A stretch of 64,000 nt of DNA from Laguncularia racemosa (GCA_037954665.1 JBBMOL010000038.1:434001-498000), one strand, 5' to 3'. Positions 11,374 to 23,321 are shown, counted from the first letter of the stretch. Numbers and translations: made by a program. Notes: generated from the sequence alone by a model not told the origin.

Positions 11374-14300
11374 CTGCATAGAAGGGACAAACATTTTCAT
11401 TGATGAATAAGATAATATGTGGTCCAATTTGGCACAAGAGGTGACAGTATATCTTCAGTGATAATCACTGACGAAAACTATGAAATGAATCAACTCAACA
11501 GTCAATCTTGACTTTAAATAAATATTGCAAAGTAAAATCAGCTCCAGGATAAAATAAGAAAACGATCAGGAAAATTAACCAGAGAAGCAAACATAATCCA
11601 AGGAATGAAACTATCCCTGAAAGCAATAAATCAGTCCAATGATCTTTAATGACCCTTAAGAGCTTCACCAAAACTAGTCCTCTAGAGAATCCAATTTTCT
11701 TATGACAAGTCAGGCAGGCAAAGGGGCACTGGCTGTGAGATCTGAGTTGTGTGCCATAAGATGATCATGCTGGTGTTTGAGATCACACTAGCTCTGCAAG
11801 TTCTAGCTCATGTTGCGGAGTACTAATACAGAGTACCAACTAAACAACCACAAGTGTCATACCTGTGGATTATCTATGCGGTCAAATTCACGGCCATCTG
11901 GGAGGGTACCAGATATATACTGCCAACCAAGAGCATCGCTCTCCAGGTCTGCATCCAAGAGGGTGTCCCAAAAGTACTTCATACCCCATCTCCACGGAAG
12001 TTGTAGAACTTTTACAAAAAAACTGGAAACTACAACACGAATACGATCATGCAGCCAACCCGTGGCCCACAATTCTCTCATGCCTGCATCAACAAGTGGA
12101 TAGCCAGTTCTGCCTTGTCTCCATGCCTTAAAGTACCCTTCGTCAACTACCCAAGGAAAGAACTTTAGGTGACCAAGAAGAGGTCTTTCATGGCTATAAG
12201 GATGATTAAAGCTCAAGTATCTTGAGTATTCCCGCAGGCCAATGGACTTGAGAAACAAGTTCACACTTTCCTCGCCAGCCTTGTTCCCTTCATTGGCCCA
12301 TAAAACCTGTTTAATTCGAACTAGATGAAAGACTTTTCTCACACTAACTTCACCGAAATGCAAGTGTGGAGAAAGAAATGATGTTGTGGCACTGTCAGCC
12401 TTCCGCCGATTCTTAGAGTATTCTATTAGTGGTCCATTAATAAATGTGGTCAGGGCTTTGTCAGCATTGCTCCATCCAGGGGACCATGCACGGGCAAGAA
12501 GTGCATTGCTTCCCTTCTCTGATTCGTCTTCAAAGATCAATGTGTCTGAAGGGCATCTTGATGGATCGCCTTAAAGATTGAAAACTTCTCACGTTAGAAA
12601 CAGAATTCACTAATAAAAAATTGCAATAGTTAAAAGGAGAAACTTCCATTGGATTAAAAAAAAAAAAAAACTGTAGATAAACATGTATAAAATCTAAGAA
12701 AATCCTGCACATCAAATCCTATATGAACTTAATGAATTAATTCGTACAAGGAAAAATACATCATTATTGTCTTCATGTAGAAAGGCCCTATGGAATGATC
12801 TTCAATCACTATGCCTTCATAATATAGCGGAGAAAATTAACTTATGACATGACAGAGTTTGTAATATTTATAACTACTTTTAGGACAGATACAGTACAAT
12901 GAATGCATTTTTCCTTAGACAGCAGAAGGCAAGGGCAATTGCTTGGCAAACTACACATGACCGCATGGCTAGTTTATAATAACTGATTGATTCATTCCAT
13001 GAAGAATTCCGTATAATCCAATTTACTATTGTTTTTAATTAGAGCTGGATTAGAATGTCAGGTACTGATAAAAGAATAGGACTGCATGGCTCCCAATTCC
13101 TTAGAATAATTATGACCAAAGGGGGAGAGAAATGACCATTTCAATGAAAAAGGAGACATGAGGTTGTATTACCCCTACATTATCACCAAGCTCTGATTAA
13201 AAACACAGGTAAATTGGATTCCACTGAACCCATTTTGATAAAATGAACCAAACTGGAATATCATGATTAATTTACTGGTATAAAGTACGCAATAAATCAT
13301 TCAATCATGGGAGACAGAAAGAACTAAATTACGAAGAAGAGAAGAAACCTGAAATTATTCTCTTAGGTGGGAGGAGTGGAGCCTCAGGATCGTAAGGCAT
13401 GCTAAGGCATTTTTCCCAAAAAGCTGCGAAGGTATTAAATGGACGACCTTGAGCATCATTGACTTCCCATGGTTCATAAAGCAAATCCGCATTAAAAGAG
13501 CGTACTGTTATGCCTTGAGCAGTCAAAACCTCCTTTGCTTGGTGATCTCGGACGAGTGACAAGGGATCTGGAAACCAACAAGTAACAGATGAATGTAAAA
13601 GGCCAAACTTACAAAACACGAGTCATCGGTTCTGTCTACTGCATCTATTTTCTCAAGTGGGAACTCACTGAATAATGATTCTCGAATTAGATTAATCTGT
13701 AGTGTATACTGAAATAGAAAGGCAGACATGATATTGACTTGGCCTATGGAAACAGAGACTGTAAAATCAAGTACAGGACTATGGCACAAGTTGAAGGAAA
13801 CTTTGGCATCACAATTTTTCTCATATCAATAAAGCACCCGACGTTAATCAACCTTTGCTTGAGTAGGATCTTGACAAATCTAAGTGAAATAGCAGGAATT
13901 TCCAGAAGTGCCATGGTTACAATAGATGGAAATCCAAGAAGCCCTCAAAATTATTGTCCGAAACCGTTTCGTCATCAAAACAAACAGTGGACCATCATAA
14001 GCTAACCAACTGAAATCAAGACTAGGAGTATTTGAAGCAATACAAGATTATGTCAGACCGAATTCACAACAGAGTGGTGAAATTGAAAAACAAATTAAAT
14101 TACTTTCATTCATCATCCAAGTCATAGAATTACAGGACCCAGATATGAAAATCATTTCATTGCAACCAGATAGGCCAGAATTGAAGGAAACAGTACTGAC
14201 CATACAAGTGGTTAAAGTAGAGCTGAGTAGCCCCGGTAGACTTAACAAGCTCAAGGAGAGAAGAGACACTATCCGTTGATCTCCTAGTAACGAGGGGAGT

Positions 14301-14510
14301 ACCAAGACTTCTAAGAGATGAGTCAAGATGGGCTAAACTGTTCTTCAACCACCATCTAGACACTCTTCCAGGATAGTAAGCACCTTCTTCTTCAGGTGCC
14401 CATATAAAAACAGCAACTACTGAACCAGATCTAACACCAGCTGCTAAAGCTGGATTGTCCTCTACCCTCAGATCTCTCCTGAACCATACTATGCTACAGC
14501 CACCAGACAT
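10564..14510 (-). CDS. CRY1: Cryptochrome 1, blue-light receptor (4 coding exons)
   Basis: Coding exons are complement 14201-14510, 13349-13567, 11863-12569 and 10564-11373. All three introns (633, 779 and 489 bases) are GT-AG and the frame is continuous, giving 681 residues, the length I recall for Arabidopsis CRY1. CRY1 binds FAD in its photolyase-like region and, after blue light, signals through its C-terminal tail, mainly in the nucleus, by restraining the COP1/SPA ubiquitin ligase, which promotes de-etiolation. Visible features: photolyase alpha/beta domain from residue 5; FAD domain about 200-480 with TGYPLVDAGMREL at 331-343; the expected FAD-proximal Asp at 388; the Trp triad at 316, 369 and 392; tail motifs DQMVPS (539-544), an acidic patch (about 552-556), STAES (617-621) and a VP motif (633-639). 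The start at MSGGCS is chosen because the frame upstream lacks family similarity. No defect is seen. Confidence 0.98.
11863..12569 (-). CDS. CRY1: CRY1 coding exon 3 (FAD domain)
   Basis: The largest exon, residues 177-412, from DPSRCPSDTLIFEDESEKG to FDRIDNPQ. It holds nearly all of the FAD-binding helical domain, including the Trp triad (316, 369, 392) and Asp388. The acceptor is TTTAAG|GC at 12570-12571 and the donor CAG|GTATGA at 11862. The exon ends on a complete codon. Confidence 0.97.
13349..13567 (-). CDS. CRY1: CRY1 coding exon 2
   Basis: Encodes DPLSLVRDHQAKEVLTAQG through PPKRIISG. It is bounded by an AG acceptor at 13568-13569 and a GTTTCT donor at 13348. Both ends are phase 1, so loss of this exon alone would keep the frame. 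It finishes the alpha/beta domain and enters the inter-domain connector. Confidence 0.96.
14201..14510 (-). CDS. CRY1: CRY1 coding exon 1
   Basis: Encodes residues 1-103 plus the first base of codon 104. It starts MSGGCSIVWFRRDLRVEDNP, the photolyase N-terminal strand, and ends ...NHLY. The donor is G|GTCAGT at 14200/14199 on the minus strand, and the split codon is completed as Asp by exon 2. This exon carries the Rossmann-like alpha/beta domain that in photolyases binds an antenna cofactor. Confidence 0.97.
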
Positions 14511-15020
14511 ATCTGACTCCTTAGACCCAGAAATATGTAACATGCATAATCATACCAAACCTGTCTAGCTAGGGATGGTACTAAACTAGGATACGATGAT
14601 CTTATCTGATGCCTCCCTTGCATATACCTTTTGGGGTTATCAGCAAGGAAAAAAAGATGCTAGGGAACAAAGTAATAAGGAGCATAAAAAAAGTGCATAT
14701 AATTAATAGGGTGATGATTGAATTCTGGTCAGCGGACCTATGAGATGGCACACTATGATTTATTTCTGATGTAATAAAAGTTTCTCTATGTTGATTAGTA
14801 ATAAATGACTATGCAACTTCCTCCTTGTGTGGGTTGTTATATTTTTTTTTTCCATGAATGTTGGCAATAATAAATTTTCTAAAGGTGTTGCAAGTAGTAG
14901 TAGGAAGAAGCTTAGAGAGAGAGAGAGAGAGGACATGGACAGGCAGTGAACAGGATTGGTGAATGAGAGTGGGAATACACACCAAATTGACACACAGCAA
15001 ATGGCAGCCACAACTTTTGT
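14511..15020 (-). promoter_or_regulatory. Probable CRY1 5' leader and promoter-proximal region
   Basis: Upstream of the CRY1 start on the minus strand. It has a CT/GA tract (plus-strand GAGAGAGAGAGA at about 14914-14932), typical of plant 5' leaders, and CA/CT-rich sequence with no conserved ORF. A 5' UTR intron cannot be excluded. A minus-strand GATAAGG (I-box-like) lies just beyond, at about 15062-15068. I could not place a TATA box or a transcription start with confidence. Confidence 0.35.
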
Positions 15021-18000
15021 TTTTGAAGATTTTTTTTTAAATTATTATTATTTTTGTTTTCCCTTATCCTATCTACGCACCAATAAGTCATAGCCGACCA
15101 GCCCCTCCAGTTCCTTCCTTAATCCTATCTTTTGACAGGGTGGAAATTATGAAACACTAAAAATAAATGAACATATTTATTATATTTCATCATAATAATT
15201 ATTATTGATGCGAAGAGAATTTTCACGGTAATAATATTTACTATTATTGCGAAGAAAATTCTCATGATTTGTCTACTTCAAGTCAAGTTCTGAAAGCCAT
15301 TTTCCGCGTTCTTCAGTGTGCAGATGCGTGCCCTTTCTTTCTTTCTTTTGACATTGATGTCGTGATTTTTCTTTTATAAAATATTGTTGTCCAATTATTT
15401 TATTAATAAAAGAATTAAAATCATATAAATTATTGAAGTTTTTATACATGCGCGTTTTCAGAGCATTAGTTTTAAAAAATTTACATATTTTTTAACACTA
15501 GTTACATACATTATAAATAAATAAAAAACAGTTCATGTTAAATGTTATTTTATTGTACTTTTTTCATATGCCCAAATGTTCTAATGAAAGGAAAATTTAA
15601 ATGAGTATAAGCACGATTTCCTCTTTTAGTGAGTTTTCACAAAAAGGAAAAAGTAGATAGTGGTCAAATTTAGCATTTGTTGTATTCCGGCTAGAACAAA
15701 ATATATAAAGAATAATTTTTAAATTTAGTAGTTTGAATTTTTTATCCATAATTTTTTCTTTTTGATATGGAAACATGTAGTTACGACTCATTTGTTAATT
15801 TTTTTTTTATACGAAATCTCACATCAAATTGTGTAAATAAAATATTACAATAATACATGTGTTTTGTTAACTAGTAAAATGTGATTAAAATAATTAGGCA
15901 TTTTTAAAAGCAGTTTGAGTCGAGAAGAATTGAGTTAAACTAAATTCGAAGCACTTTGATTTAAAATTCTAAACAATTAAAAACGATTTAGTTGGATGGT
16001 GCATTATTATTAGCATCTAAAAATGGGGAATATAATGGAAAATTTTATCTCCACTCGGAATTGAAATATTATGAAGCATTTATATCAGTAGGGACTGGAA
16101 GGCAAGAGGGAGGGGTAGGCTGAGTTTTAGATTTGGCTTCTTCTTTTTTTTCCTGTTGTGGGCCGCAGCTTCCCACTCGTGGTTGCTCTTCAGTAAAGCT
16201 GAGATTCCTTTATTATTGTGTCCCTGTTTGAGGTGATGTTTGATCTCTCTATGTACCAGCAATAATGCATTTTATATGATGCCTAAACGTAGACAGAAAA
16301 TTGATTTATGTTAATGCATGGTCACCAACGAATCCCACCATCAATAAATAAGGGCATATAAATATACGCTCGTTTACTCCTTCCATTAAAATAAAGAGAT
16401 TGAATTACAATTTAATAGAAATTCAATAGATATGTAATCATTATTATGTATTTATTATTTTATTGAGTTAATATAAACATAAATAATGAATAAAAAATAA
16501 ATTATTAATTACATCTTTAAAAATTCTATCATTTTTTTATTTTTTAAAATCATTATATATAATATTTATAATAAAAATGATAAATAAATCATTGAATAAC
16601 AATTCATTAGTTAAAGACATAAATTGCTAATCAATATTTTTGTAATTATAATTTATTGATAATTATTATTCGATAAAATGAATATCATAATAATATATTT
16701 ATATGAAATAAAAAGAGAATAAAATGATCATTCTTTTTAAGTGAACATATAGTAAAAGAATATCTCTAATTGTGTTAATACATAATCAAGCAATTTTATG
16801 TTTATGACAAAATATGATGTAATTTTTTATATTTAAAAAAATTATTTAAATAATCTATGTCTATAATGATTCAAATTTTTACATATTGAATAAATCATCT
16901 ATATTTATGCAATCTCATCAAATGCGTTCTACCTACTCATAGGATAAATCACTAAAAGGTATAATTGGAGGAATTTGTGGTATGTAGGTCCAGATTTTCT
17001 TTTTTCCCATTTATGAAGGAGCAAATTTTTTTTTTTTTTTGTTTAAAAAATTCCTTTCTCTCTACTTTCTTGGAATTCTCAGGTTTCCAATGAGGAAACG
17101 GTGCAGCGTTTTAATTGTCGGGTTTTAAATATAGAAGTCTACTTTCCAGGAGTCAAGTACTTATTTTTCTTTTTGCATTAAATGTCAAATTAAAGTAAGA
17201 ACTTTTTCTCTGAAATTATTGCAGCTTCATTAATTGAGAAGAGAAACCCAGTTCTCGAGTGAATTCAATAAAAGGACGTGCGTAATGCTTCGTCTCCCGG
17301 ACGTCATTGGCCGACCATATATATTATTGCCAATCTTTTTTCTCTCTGACATACCTGCAGTATGCAAAATTTACTGCTTTAAGTGTCTTAGTTGTTATTT
17401 ATATTTTCTTCATTTTTCATTTTACATAATTAAACCTTCACTTCTTGAACTGATTGGCATCCCTGTAATTCGTCATCCCAATTTTTTCTCAACTAACCTT
17501 TTCCATTACTCACAAATATAATCGTATATAAAGAATATAGAAATTAAATAATATGAGTTATATGTAATTTTTAGTTTTAAGTAATTTAATTAATAGATAA
17601 TTTTCAATATATTAAGTATATGCAACACCAATACATTATTAGCTAGAATATAAATAAATAAAAAACAACAAAAATATAAAAAAAAATAAAGAAGTTTTTG
17701 GAGAAAGATAATATATTTTGGTGGTGCTTATTGCATAAATCGTTTTGATGAAATTGAATCTCTTCTGTTTGAGCGGTTTTGCTCCAATGCCCATTTGACT
17801 TTTCTTGGAAATTTTTCTATTGTTCTTTTACGAACCCATCGACTCCTATTTGAACTTAGAAATTTTTTACCCTAGATTTGATAAGAACGTTTTTATTATT
17901 ATTATTATTAACTTATTTCATATTCTTAGATTTCTAGGATTGGTTTTCCTTCTATGATTCTTAGTGTTATCATTATAATTTTACCATTGTTGATCTTTTT

Positions 18001-18577
18001 TCTATATTTCTATTATGATTTGAAAAGTTAAAATTTAAGTACTCACTTGTAATCATGTCCTTTCCCCGCTTTTCCTCTCTTTCCTATTGTAATATGAATA
18101 TGATTGACAATTTGAAATTTGATCTGCTAATCTAATACAATATAGCATGATTATAAAATGTGTTTTGTATAAGAAAAAATTGATATGATTAATAAGTAGA
18201 TAATACTCATTTAGCCCTATTTAGAAGTGTATTTATATCTAGGTTAAACATTTAAATCCATTAATAAACATATTTTGTATAATAAAATCATAATGATACC
18301 ACTTGGTATTGGTATTGCTAGCTGTTGCTATTTCTTCTCAGACTATTGTCATCGTTCACTTTGACTTTAATTCCATAAGAGTAACTTACTTAACTTTTAT
18401 TTTCTTTTGTGTTGCAATTTCCATCATTTTTTAAAGCATATATGATAAACTTCCCTTTTTTGTCTCTCTCTCTCTTTTTTCTTTTTGGCTAGACGATGCA
18501 CTATAAGATTTGTTTTTGTATTCACATCCATTTATGCATAACTTATAAAGTCTTGACTTACTTATTGATGAAATCAC
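15021..18577. other. Intergenic, no gene supported
   Basis: Very AT-rich. It contains short simple repeats, for example (ATT)n at 17893-17910 and a CT run at about 18461-18480. A few ORFs of 60-95 codons are present but have no motif or codon bias and overlap poly-T runs. The distal CRY1 promoter lies somewhere at the left end. Confidence 0.55.
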
Positions 18578-18714
18578 CATTAGGTTTGTTTTAATGACAA
18601 ACCATATGAACTTATATGTAATAATAATAATAATAATAATTGTATAATAAGGCTATCATATTATGTAAAGTCCAAATAAAGTGATCTAATGGGGCTATGG
18701 ACTTTGATGCATTA
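18578..18714 (+). repeat. Copia 5' LTR, about 137 bp
   Basis: Matches 32896-33026 along its length. Shared words include CAAATAAAGTGATCTAATGG and GGACTTTGATGCAT, with a variable AAT-trinucleotide run between. The TG start has decayed to CA, and the end reads GCATTA against GCATCA in the 3' copy. Confidence 0.8.
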
Positions 18715-18717
18715 AAG

Positions 18718-18731
18718 TGGTATTAGAACCA
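18718..18731 (+). other. Copia primer-binding site
   Basis: TGGTATTAGAACCA lies 3 bases after the 5' LTR. It differs at two positions from TGGTATCAGAGCCA, the site complementary to the 3' end of plant initiator tRNA-Met that copia elements use. The position fixes the LTR end. Confidence 0.75.
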
Positions 18732-19650
18732 CCATGTGCAAGATTAGAGCCTAAATTAATAAATAATTATCAAGTTTAAAAGAAATTTGTATAACACCTT
18801 TAGGGTTTTAATGAAATTACATGGATAAATAAAATTGATTAAAGTCTATAGGATCATATAGATATCCTTTTATCACATTTCATATGATATTTCATCTTGT
18901 TAAATTGTACCTTTGCATATAGGGGTTATTGTTGTTGACTTTGGCCTTGAATAGTGATAAAATTAAGTTTGCATTGAAATTTAGGGTTTCACAAATTCGG
19001 AATTAGGAAAAGCAAATCATGTGGTTAAGCACACCCAAAGAACACAACTTTGTTTTAGGTTGTGTAACTCTTTGCTGTGAGAGTATGTATTAATAACATG
19101 AAACATGGCTACACAGTTATGTTCATCGGGAGTATAAGTGTGTTCAAAAACATAGAGAAGATACATGGGCGTGTTATGCCCCATGTATCTCATGACTTAA
19201 AAGTCTTATTTGAGACTATTGGCAAATATGCTCAGAACATGCTTGTATTTTGGGTCATTTATCTCTTTATCATTTAATCATTGTTAATAAGGATAAATAT
19301 GGGCATGTTAACTAAGGTTTAAGAGTATGTAAGGTATACGGGCAAGAATGTGACCATGTTTAAGGTTGTGTTCCTCTTTAGCCTAAGAGCATGTGAAGTA
19401 CACAAACAAAAAATATTACCATGTTCATGGTCGTATACTTATCTAGTATGAAGAGCACAACCCATAACATGGTCGTGTTCAACCAATGTAATCCTAAAAA
19501 AAATGAGGTAATATTTGAAAACTAAATTCAAATATTGGTAATCTTTTGTGTCTATTATTTGACATGAATGATTAATATCGCATGTTACCAAACTAACTTC
19601 TCTTATGAAAGTCACTCATTTTGAATAAGTAGAAAAAGGTTGTGTGCATG
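18732..19650 (+). other. Copia untranslated leader (5' part)
   Basis: Non-coding sequence between the primer site and the nested gypsy. It contains repeated CATGGGC/GTGTT and CATGTTCATGGTCG words like those in many plant LTR leaders. The leader resumes after the nested element, at 23327. Confidence 0.5.
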
Positions 19651-20202
19651 TGATGTGCCTAAAACTATGATCGAATCAAATGATTCCAATTCTGAGGCGA
19701 CAATCAATAGTAATTCAATTCCAATAGTCAAATAACAAATGATAACATAAAATAAACCCTAAACCCTTACAGGATATAAAGCACTAGCAAAAGAGTAGTC
19801 CTAGTACAAATTTATTGATATGACACACAACAATCTAATATCGTCACTCATCACAATCCTACGAATTGATAAGAGTAAATTGAAGAATAAACTTCACAAA
19901 GTGTTTTTTCAAATGTTCAAAAGTCCTTCAATCCTTACAATACAATATATATATAGTAAAGGAAAAACAAATGGGAAAAGTCAAAAGATTTTAACCACCT
20001 CGCCAAGATAAGCCGCCGGCTCTGGTATTCAACACCGCTAGCCTTTATGGTCGGCCTATCTCCACGCCACCGACCTTGAATGGCCAGTCTAGGATGAAAG
20101 TCATTGGCCTTTATGGCTGGCTTAAGGGAGTCCACCTTTGTTTCTTGCGCTTTGCATCCCGCATTGAATAACTTTGTAAGAACCATGATTTGATTCTTAT
20201 CA
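19651..20202 (-). repeat. Element B 3' LTR, 552 bp
   Basis: Matches 22660-23321 apart from substitutions and a shorter GCCGGCC repeat block (about 20010-20125). The minus-strand start has mutated from TGATGGG to TGATAAG. A purine run, GAGGAGA, just before it on the minus strand is the polypurine tract. Confidence 0.9.
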
Positions 20203-21071
20203 TCTCCTCGAACCTATGAAAGATTTCTTCTTAAATCTAATGGTTCTTTTATTTTTGTTGTGCACTTCTGAGAATCTCCTAGACTGAAAATCTTAGTCTG
20301 CAAGTGTTTGTTGTCCTGAAGTCATGGTTTTCCTAAAGGCTTCTAAATCACTTGTATCTGATTCACTCTATTTAGGTCACCCCCCAATCCCTTCCTTTTT
20401 ACTATCAATGACTTCTTGTTGGTGGTTTTATTGATTTGCTCTTGGGCTTCATGTACCTCAATTGGTGACATAGGATTTAAAACAACCCGTTTACTATCCT
20501 TTTGAAACACATAGGTGTTTTTAAACCCATCATGCAGCACCCTCCTGTCAAATAACCAAGGTCTACCTAGTAATATATGTGATGCGTACATAAGGAGAAC
20601 ATCACAATCAATTGCATCCTGGTACTTTTTCCCCATGTTGATTAGAACTTTAACCCTCTGAGTAACATGTAGACTGTCTCACTCACTCAACCAATGTAAT
20701 TTATAGGGCCTCGGATGAGGTGTAGTGACTAGTTACAGTTTATTCACTAATGCAGCAACTATAACATTAGTGTAACTACCACCATCAATAAGAAGGGTAC
20801 AAAGATTACCTTGGACCCTACAGGGAATATGGAATAGGTTTTCCCTTTGCATGTCCTCAATATTTGGAGATGTAGTCATTACCCTACAAAGCACATTAAT
20901 AGCCAGATATTGATCATTGCCCTTATCCTCATGTACCTTAGCTTTTGGATCCTCATAGTATTCCTTTAACACTGCTAATAAATCTTTAGGCTCAAGTACA
21001 TTTTCCTTATCACCCTCATTTTCTACCTCCATAGTAGTCATCACTCTTTTGTTGAGACATTGAGCAACCAT
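20203..21071 (-). pseudogene. Element B protease fused to an integrase tail (RT, RNase H, IN core deleted)
   Basis: The open segment 21071-20733 holds an acidic linker and the protease flap region, with LLIDGGSYTNV in place of the catalytic D-S-G (Ser to Gly). A second open segment, 20636-20343, has HILLGRPWLFDRRVLHDG, the conserved C-terminal half of gypsy protease. After PIEVHEAQEQINK the sequence leaves the family and reaches EPLDLRRNLS at about 20240, which is the integrase tail seen in the 38-kb relative just before the LTR. The deletion point therefore lies at about 20400-20250. Confidence 0.8.
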
Positions 21072-21094
21072 GTGTTTAAAGCCTATGCATTTGA
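21053..21094 (-). pseudogene. Element B Gag zinc knuckle
   Basis: The minus strand reads CFKCIGFKHMVAQC, an intact C-x2-C-x4-H-x4-C RNA-binding knuckle. It connects Gag with the protease frame that begins at 21071. Confidence 0.8.
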
Positions 21095-21537
21095 AGCATT
21101 GGGTTTGACGAATCTTTCCACTTAATGACCCTGGTACTGTTTATCGGATATCAGTCCTTGAAATCGCTTTGCCTTTTCCAAAACTATCCCCCTCCCTATC
21201 AGTAACAGTTGCATTTGATTCCATAGCCCTATCAATTTCCCCCTTTTCTAACCTGTTGATTATTTGATCCATATAACAGAGTAGTGGATCTATACCTATT
21301 ACTCAATACTTTATATGGATTGGAGCGCTTCTGCCTCTCAATTTTTAAAGCCAACTAGATGGCCTCATCAAGAGTGTCATACCTCTACAACTCTACAATA
21401 CGTGCTATCTCATATTTTAACCCAGACACAAATCGCGCAATGGTCTATTCAGAAGGTTCAACTATCCCACATCAAATCCTCAATGTCTCAAACTCTTGGA
21501 CATACTCATCTATTGTTTTGCCTCTCTATCTCAATGT

Positions 21538-22201
21538 CTAGAGATGCATGAATAACCCCTGCCTGTAGTGTTCTGGTATAAACCTCTTCCTTAGCGCCCT
21601 TTTCATTTCTTTCCAAGTACGAATCTCAACATCACCATCTCTCCTCCAGTTGGCCACAAGGTTCTTCCACCACAAAGCGACATAACTTGTAAATTCAACT
21701 GCTACTAAACGAACTCTCGTATGATCATTAATCTCATAGCTTTCGAAGAGTCCTTCTATCTTATCCTCCCAATCAAGGTAATCCCCTACAAGTACCTTTC
21801 CAACAAATGAAGGCATCTGCAATTTTACATACTCTAGACCCTTAGGCGATCTGAACTTATGGTTAAGATAAAGTTCATCTCCAAAATTGTCATCCCTCTC
21901 CTCTTTATAAGCATGATATTGTCTTCTAACCTATCTACCCATGTTTCCTCCTACTGCTCCTTCTCTATCCACAGCATTAAGGGCTACCCTAGGTGGGAGT
22001 GCCTGCAAATTTGCTACTGGCTGTTGGGGGTAAGGTCATTTGATCGACTCGTGTTGCTAGATTAGCAATAATGGTAATTAGGTCCTACAATTGCTCTTCT
22101 ACTATTCTTCTTCCACTTGCAGCATGATGACCCTATACTCCTCCTCCAACTTGGCTGTTGGTCTCATTCCCGAATCCCCCATTAACACTATCGTTCGACA
22201 T
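21538..22201 (-). pseudogene. Element B Gag (degenerate)
   Basis: The start is placed at 22201 (MSNDSVNGGFGNETNSQVGG), which aligns with the Gag starts of the other two family members. The first half has several stops. From 21822 the frame is open and holds the retrotransposon Gag core: LVAVEFTSYVALWWKN, then RTWKEMKRALRKRFIPEHYR. The Gag would form the cytoplasmic particle that packages element RNA. The zinc knuckle lies further on, at 21053-21094. Confidence 0.85.
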
Positions 22202-22640
22202 ACTCAACAGAATTGCCACTCAACACAAGAATTTCATAGTCATAATCACACACTCCAACAATCCCTAACCAGCACAATTCCTAATTTCAACCCCCGATTA
22301 ATCTCCAATTCAAAATCCCAACACAACAACAATTAACCAAGATAAAAACAATAACAACAACAACCAATCTTGATTCTATTAATCAATCCAATAATGAAAT
22401 TCGCAACCTACGATAACAAAATGGCACAACCCACAGCAACAACAACGAAGAACCCTAATTTCACTTGATATGAATTCCACATACAAACTTGAACTGAATT
22501 GCACAGTAACAACACAACCCAATTGACAACCAATGTTTAACCCCAATTCAATAACAATCGATCACAACACAAATTCACAATCTCAAGAACCCTAATTTGT
22601 TAAAGGAATTCCAATAGACACAATTCCCTAATCTCAACTT

Positions 22641-22654
22641 GAGCTTTGATACCA
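22641..22654 (-). other. Element B primer-binding site
   Basis: On the minus strand, TGGTATCAAAGCTC begins 5 bases after the 5' LTR. It matches the initiator tRNA-Met type, with G to A at one position. The same site follows the LTRs of its relatives. Confidence 0.8.
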
Positions 22655-22659
22655 AAAGA

Positions 22660-23321
22660 TGATGTGCCTAAAAGTATAATCAGATCAAATGATTCCAATT
22701 CCGAGGCGACAATCAATAGTAATTTGATTCTAATAGTCAAATAACGAACGATAACATAAAATAAACCCTAAACCCTTACCAGATATGACGCACTAGCAAG
22801 AGAGTAGTACTAGTACGGATTTGTTGATATGACGCACAACAATCTAATACTGTCACTCACCACAATCCCACAAATTGATAAAAGTAAATTGAAGAATAAA
22901 CTTCACAAAGTGTTTTCTTAAATGTTCAAAAGTCCCTTAATCCTTACAATATAACATATATATAGCAAAGGAAAAACAAATGGGAAAAGTTAAAAGATTT
23001 TAATCGAATCGCCAAGATAAGCTGCTAGCTTTGGAATGAAGGCTATCGGCCTTACATTGTAAGTTGTCGGCTTAGATGGCTGGCTTAGATTCCAAAGTCG
23101 CCGGCTTTAGTATTCAATGCCATCGACCTTGATGGCCAGCCTTGGAGGCTAAGCCATTGGCCTTTATGGCCGGCCTATCTCCATATTACCAGCCTTGAAT
23201 GGTCGGTCTAGGATGAAAGCCACCGGCCTTTATGGCTAACCTAAGGGCGTCCACCTCCGGTTCTTGCGCTTTGTGTCCTACGTTGAATAACTTTGTAAGA
23301 ACTGTAATTTGATTCCCATCA
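22660..23321 (-). repeat. Element B 5' LTR, 662 bp
   Basis: On the minus strand it begins TGATGGGAATCAAATTA and ends GGCACATCA. It is 110 bp longer than its partner because it holds extra copies of a degenerate GC-rich repeat containing GCCGGC and GGCC words (about 23020-23240). Confidence 0.9.

Larger units (their letters stand above)
19651..23321 (-). mobile_element. Pol-deleted Ty3/gypsy element (element B) nested in copia
   Basis: LTRs lie at 22660-23321 (5' on the minus strand) and 19651-20202 (3'), both with TGAT...GGCACATCA-type ends. A perfect 5-bp target duplication, GCATG, lies at 19646-19650 and 23322-23326. Internally it has a primer site, Gag, a zinc knuckle and an aspartic protease. 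The protease region is followed almost directly by the family's integrase tail and the 3' LTR, so RT, RNase H and most of integrase are missing. It can only have moved, if at all, with pol supplied by a relative such as the 38-kb element. Confidence 0.93.

Noticed and set aside
11810..12131. Plus-strand ORFs across CRY1 exon 3
   Set aside because: They are antisense to a strongly conserved exon and have no family similarity of their own.
14760..15011. Minus-strand ORFs upstream of CRY1
   Set aside because: They read through a CT repeat and poly-T in the probable 5' leader; the Ser/Leu-rich translation reflects base composition, not a protein.
19760..19780. AAACCCTAAACCC telomere-like word, also near 22766
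   Set aside because: It occurs once in each LTR of element B at the same position, so it is part of the LTR and not an interstitial telomere array.
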